This document shows positions 61,560 through 64,000 of a stretch of 64,000 bases of DNA, one piece after another (the stretch's first letter is position 1; each line of letters starts with the position of its first letter). The stretch comes from Cynocephalus volans (Eukaryota; Chordata; Mammalia; Dermoptera; Cynocephalidae). The position numbers and the translations under genes are program-made. The notes beneath the pieces were generated by a model. It was not told the DNA's origin. It worked only from the letters and a program-made list of their open reading frames with translations, and did not search any database. The DNA lies in contig NC_084462.1 of assembly GCF_027409185.1 (NCBI RefSeq), positions 17,707,577 to 17,771,576 on the forward strand, written 5' to 3'.

Positions 61560-62450
61560 CAGCCCCCCACCCCCCAGGTATTTCTGGGAGTGTCGGGGTG
61601 TCCCGAGCGATCTCCACGCGCAGGCAGCAGAAGTCGCGTGTGTGCAGGGTGCCCGCCGCGCCCGCGCGGGTGGGTGAGGGGCGCGCCGCCCGCAGCAGGA
61701 CCGGCCCTCCTCCCGGCCCGGCGGCCCCATCGCACTTTCGACCCGGTCCCGCCTCGGTCCCTGCCCCGCGTGCTGACGTCACGCCGGGACCTCCCCGATT
61801 TTCGTGGCCCACGCCAAGTGCCCACGTTGCTGCCCTCCGCGCGGTGCCCGGCGCGGCCTCTGCTGGCTCTGGAGGGCGCGGGGCTGCGAGGTAGGGGGGG
61901 CGCGCCGGGAGGACCCGGGGGCGCGGGGACAGAGAGGGGACCGCCGTGCCGGGGGACGGGAGGGGGCGGCGCCGGGCACCCCCAGCCGCGCCGCAGCGCC
62001 GTCCCGGCCCCGCGCAAGCTCGAGGACGCCCGGGCGGCGGCGGGTGCGCCCCTGGCGCGTGGGGACCGCGGGGACTCGAAAGGCGCACTTGGGCAGAAGG
62101 TGGGGGAGCCCAGCGAGCTGACGAGCCCAGGGAGGGTTTGGTGCAGTGCCGCGCCGGGTCGGCACAGCCCGCTGCCGGTCCCGCAGAGGGGAGGCCCGGC
62201 GAGGCAGGGGGCACGGCGCCCACTCCCCGCCGTCAGCTCCCCAGGCCGGGGCGACCCACGCGCTGTTTGTCGTCTGCGCGATGGGAGCAAACAGGCGGTG
62301 GGAGAGCCCAGGGCAAGGCGCCCGAAAGAAGGCATTCCTGGCGGGGCGAGCCGGGTGGGTGTGGGACGTCCCGGGGGAGCACGGAGGCACGAGGAGAATC
62401 TCATCCCACCCAGCGGCTCTTGCCCAGCCCGTGTGTGCCCGGCAGGGGGC
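61560..62450. promoter_or_regulatory. CpG island without an assigned gene
   Basis: About 0.9 kb of G+C-rich, CpG-dense DNA, with CGCGGTGCCCGGCGCGG near 61838 and TGACGTCACG (a CRE/ATF palindrome) at 61773-61782. No TATA box. No coding exon of a neighbour I know (LFNG, AMZ1) is visible in it or downstream. Long frames through it are a by-product of GC richness. It may be the promoter and non-coding first exon of the next gene to the right, or of a leftward non-coding transcript. A possible plus-strand donor, CCTCCAG|GTAATT, lies at about 62465. Confidence 0.7.
61773..61782. promoter_or_regulatory. CRE/ATF-type site TGACGTCACG
   Basis: A perfect TGACGTCA palindrome plus CG inside the CpG island, a common core element of CpG-island promoters (CREB/ATF binding). 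It supports the island being a real promoter but says nothing about direction. Confidence 0.6.
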
Positions 62451-63279
62451 TCCAGCGACCTCCAGGTAATTGCTGGGAGAGTCATTGGATGGCTCACCTC
62501 TAGGAAAGTAAGGCAGCATCTCAAGATCAGAAAAGCAGGGGGGTGGGTTTACACGGAGATGCCAGACTTGACAAATGCTGCCATGGCCGGAGGGGCAGTG
62601 ATGCGGGTCCTTCCCTGTCTCTGTGACGGGAAGGAAACTGTGGGAGTGGAATTTGGGGCTCACAGAGGAGGGGAAATCAACAGGAAGCCAGGGGTCTGAC
62701 ACGTAGGACTTGGCCCCTGTGGTCTAAGCCCTCGGTCTCCCCTCCTAGCAAACGGATACCTTCTGATACGTGTGAAACCCCAAACCTTGTGCATCTCCTT
62801 CTGCGTAGGGCTGCTCAGAATGCCCTGAAGGTTTTGGCCGTCAGCGAATGAATTGCTCTATGCAGCTGCTGGGACGTTTTGCAAAGCGTATTCAGAATAA
62901 CAAGAATCGGAGCATGATTTCCTGCCTGAAGGCCAGGCAGCTGTCTGGTCAGATGGAGAACAAGTGCCGGGGCTGCCTGGTATGGGCAGCCCGACCTTGA
63001 CTACCTGGCCAATCAGGCTGCCCTTGTGGCTTGGAATGGCAGACCCTGCCCTGGGGAGGAAGTACCTGGACGGGGACATGCCCTTTCCCAGGCTTCGGGC
63101 CAAACAGAAATAAGGAGAGGAGGGTGCCCTTAGGAAGGTGGAGCTGGCTAAGAAGTTTGGCCACAGTATTAACAGTGGCAGGGCAGAAACATTGCTTTTG
63201 AGAAAGGAGACGTCCCACCCTCAGTTCACTGTTAGAACATCTCTGCTTCTGGAAGCCCCCCAGCACGCTAAGAGTTGGG
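62451..63279. other. Flank of the CpG island, no gene recognised
   Basis: G+C falls to ordinary levels. No exon with recognisable similarity on either strand. Confidence 0.45.
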
Positions 63280-63485
63280 GATCCAGTGTGAGGCTTTGAA
63301 ACCAGGCCCTGCTACCTCCTAGCTGTGTGACCACGACCAAGTCACTAACATCCCCAAGCCTCAGCTTCCCCATCTGAAACACAGGAACAATAGTGGCACC
63401 TGCAGGGCCACAAGGTCACGAGGCTTGAATGATGGGGGCAGAGCATCAGGCATTGGTGCACATTAGGTGCCATTGTGATGATAAT
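63280..63485 (+). mobile_element. MIR
   Basis: GAGGCTTTGAAACCAGGCCC, CTAGCTGTGTGACCACGACC, CTCAGCTTCCCCATCTGAAA and TAGGTGCCATTGTGATGATA: forward MIR, nearly complete. Confidence 0.8.
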
Positions 63486-64000
63486 TAGCGGCCAAGTATG
63501 ACAGCACCCACAGGACAGCTAGGAGCCCCGGCTTTGCAGATTTCCCTTTCAGGCACATTCACCATTGCTGAGATCAATGGGCCGGCGAGGGGCAGAGAGG
63601 ACTGGGAAGCCCTCATACTAACTGTGGCTCCCTCCCCGTGGGCACCTCCGGCTGCCGGGGACACACCTTTAGGCTCTGTCCACATCTAGCTTCTGGCTCT
63701 ACATTTGGTACAGAAATGACCAGGCAGGACAGAAGAACTCAGGTGGTGGCTGAGGGTGGGGACAGGGGTTTCCCTTAATGACCTAGGAAGATGAATGTGG
63801 CCACATAAGCTTTTTGAGAGGAAAAGCCAACTGGGCAGACCTGCTTGTTCCAGACCCCAGAGAGCACAGGATCTGTGTGGAGGGAAGAGGGACTTGCACA
63901 CCCTCATGCCCCACCTGCAGCTTGTCACACCATCCCCCAGTTCATGGTGGGAGGTGGCTGCTTTCAGACCTTTCCTCTGTCATCCTGTGACCCTCAGCTT
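63486..64000. other. Right end, no gene recognised
   Basis: Unique-looking sequence. No exon or repeat could be supported. Confidence 0.4.

Noticed and set aside
61545..62699. Long open frames through the CpG island (384 codons plus; 321 and 307 codons minus)
   Set aside because: Several long frames overlap in different registers and on both strands, which is expected where stop codons are scarce because of high G+C. None shows a domain or exon borders.
44220..64000. Fragments of LFNG or AMZ1 (neighbours expected from other mammals)
   Set aside because: I looked on both strands for fringe catalytic motifs and for the HELCHLLGLG zinc site of AMZ1 and found neither.

Overview
The window is nuclear DNA from a placental mammal, most likely a colugo (order Dermoptera). 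Seven copies of a tRNA-Ile-like SINE match what I know as the dermopteran CYN family: the GGCCGGCCCGTGG-type head, a GGATCCTATATAGG B-box region, and a second half built on CACTGGCTGAG. Several have perfect 15-17 bp target-site duplications (TSDs). The coding exons align residue by residue with the human genes as I remember them; no database search was possible.

Layout. (1) 1-23,970, minus strand: the 5' part of IQCE, with six coding exons for residues 1-155; the rest of the gene lies beyond base 1. Its introns are full of old L1, L2 and MIR, one Tigger-like DNA element and a deep nest of transposons at 14.1-20.9 kb. (2) 23.4-24.3 kb: the IQCE CpG-island promoter. (3) 24.3-27.25 kb: repeat-bearing spacer between two divergent promoters. 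(4) 27.27-41.64 kb, plus strand: BRAT1, complete, with one non-coding and thirteen coding exons that join in frame into an 822-codon protein ending D-C-Y, plus a poly(A) signal. (5) 41.64-44.22 kb: an L1 with an inverted 5' half, inserted at the end of BRAT1. (6) 44.2-61.1 kb: intergenic DNA with MaLR LTRs, L2 and MIR and no recognisable coding exon. (7) 61.1-62.45 kb: a 68-bp minisatellite beside a CpG island with no assigned gene. (8) 62.45-64 kb: intergenic, with one MIR.

How the genes relate. IQCE (a ciliary Hedgehog-pathway scaffold) and BRAT1 (an ATM/BRCA1-associated HEAT protein and partner of the Integrator endonuclease) are arranged head to head about 3.6 kb apart, as in human. I see no shared pathway, only conserved linkage. 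No bacterial-type operon, CRISPR array, phage or defence system is present. The most unusual structure is the minisatellite at 61.1-61.55 kb, whose minus strand is a dense series of consensus 5' splice sites next to the orphan CpG island. Also notable are an internally deleted L1 with intact ends, and a CYN subgroup whose anticodon arm has become a perfect GC hairpin.
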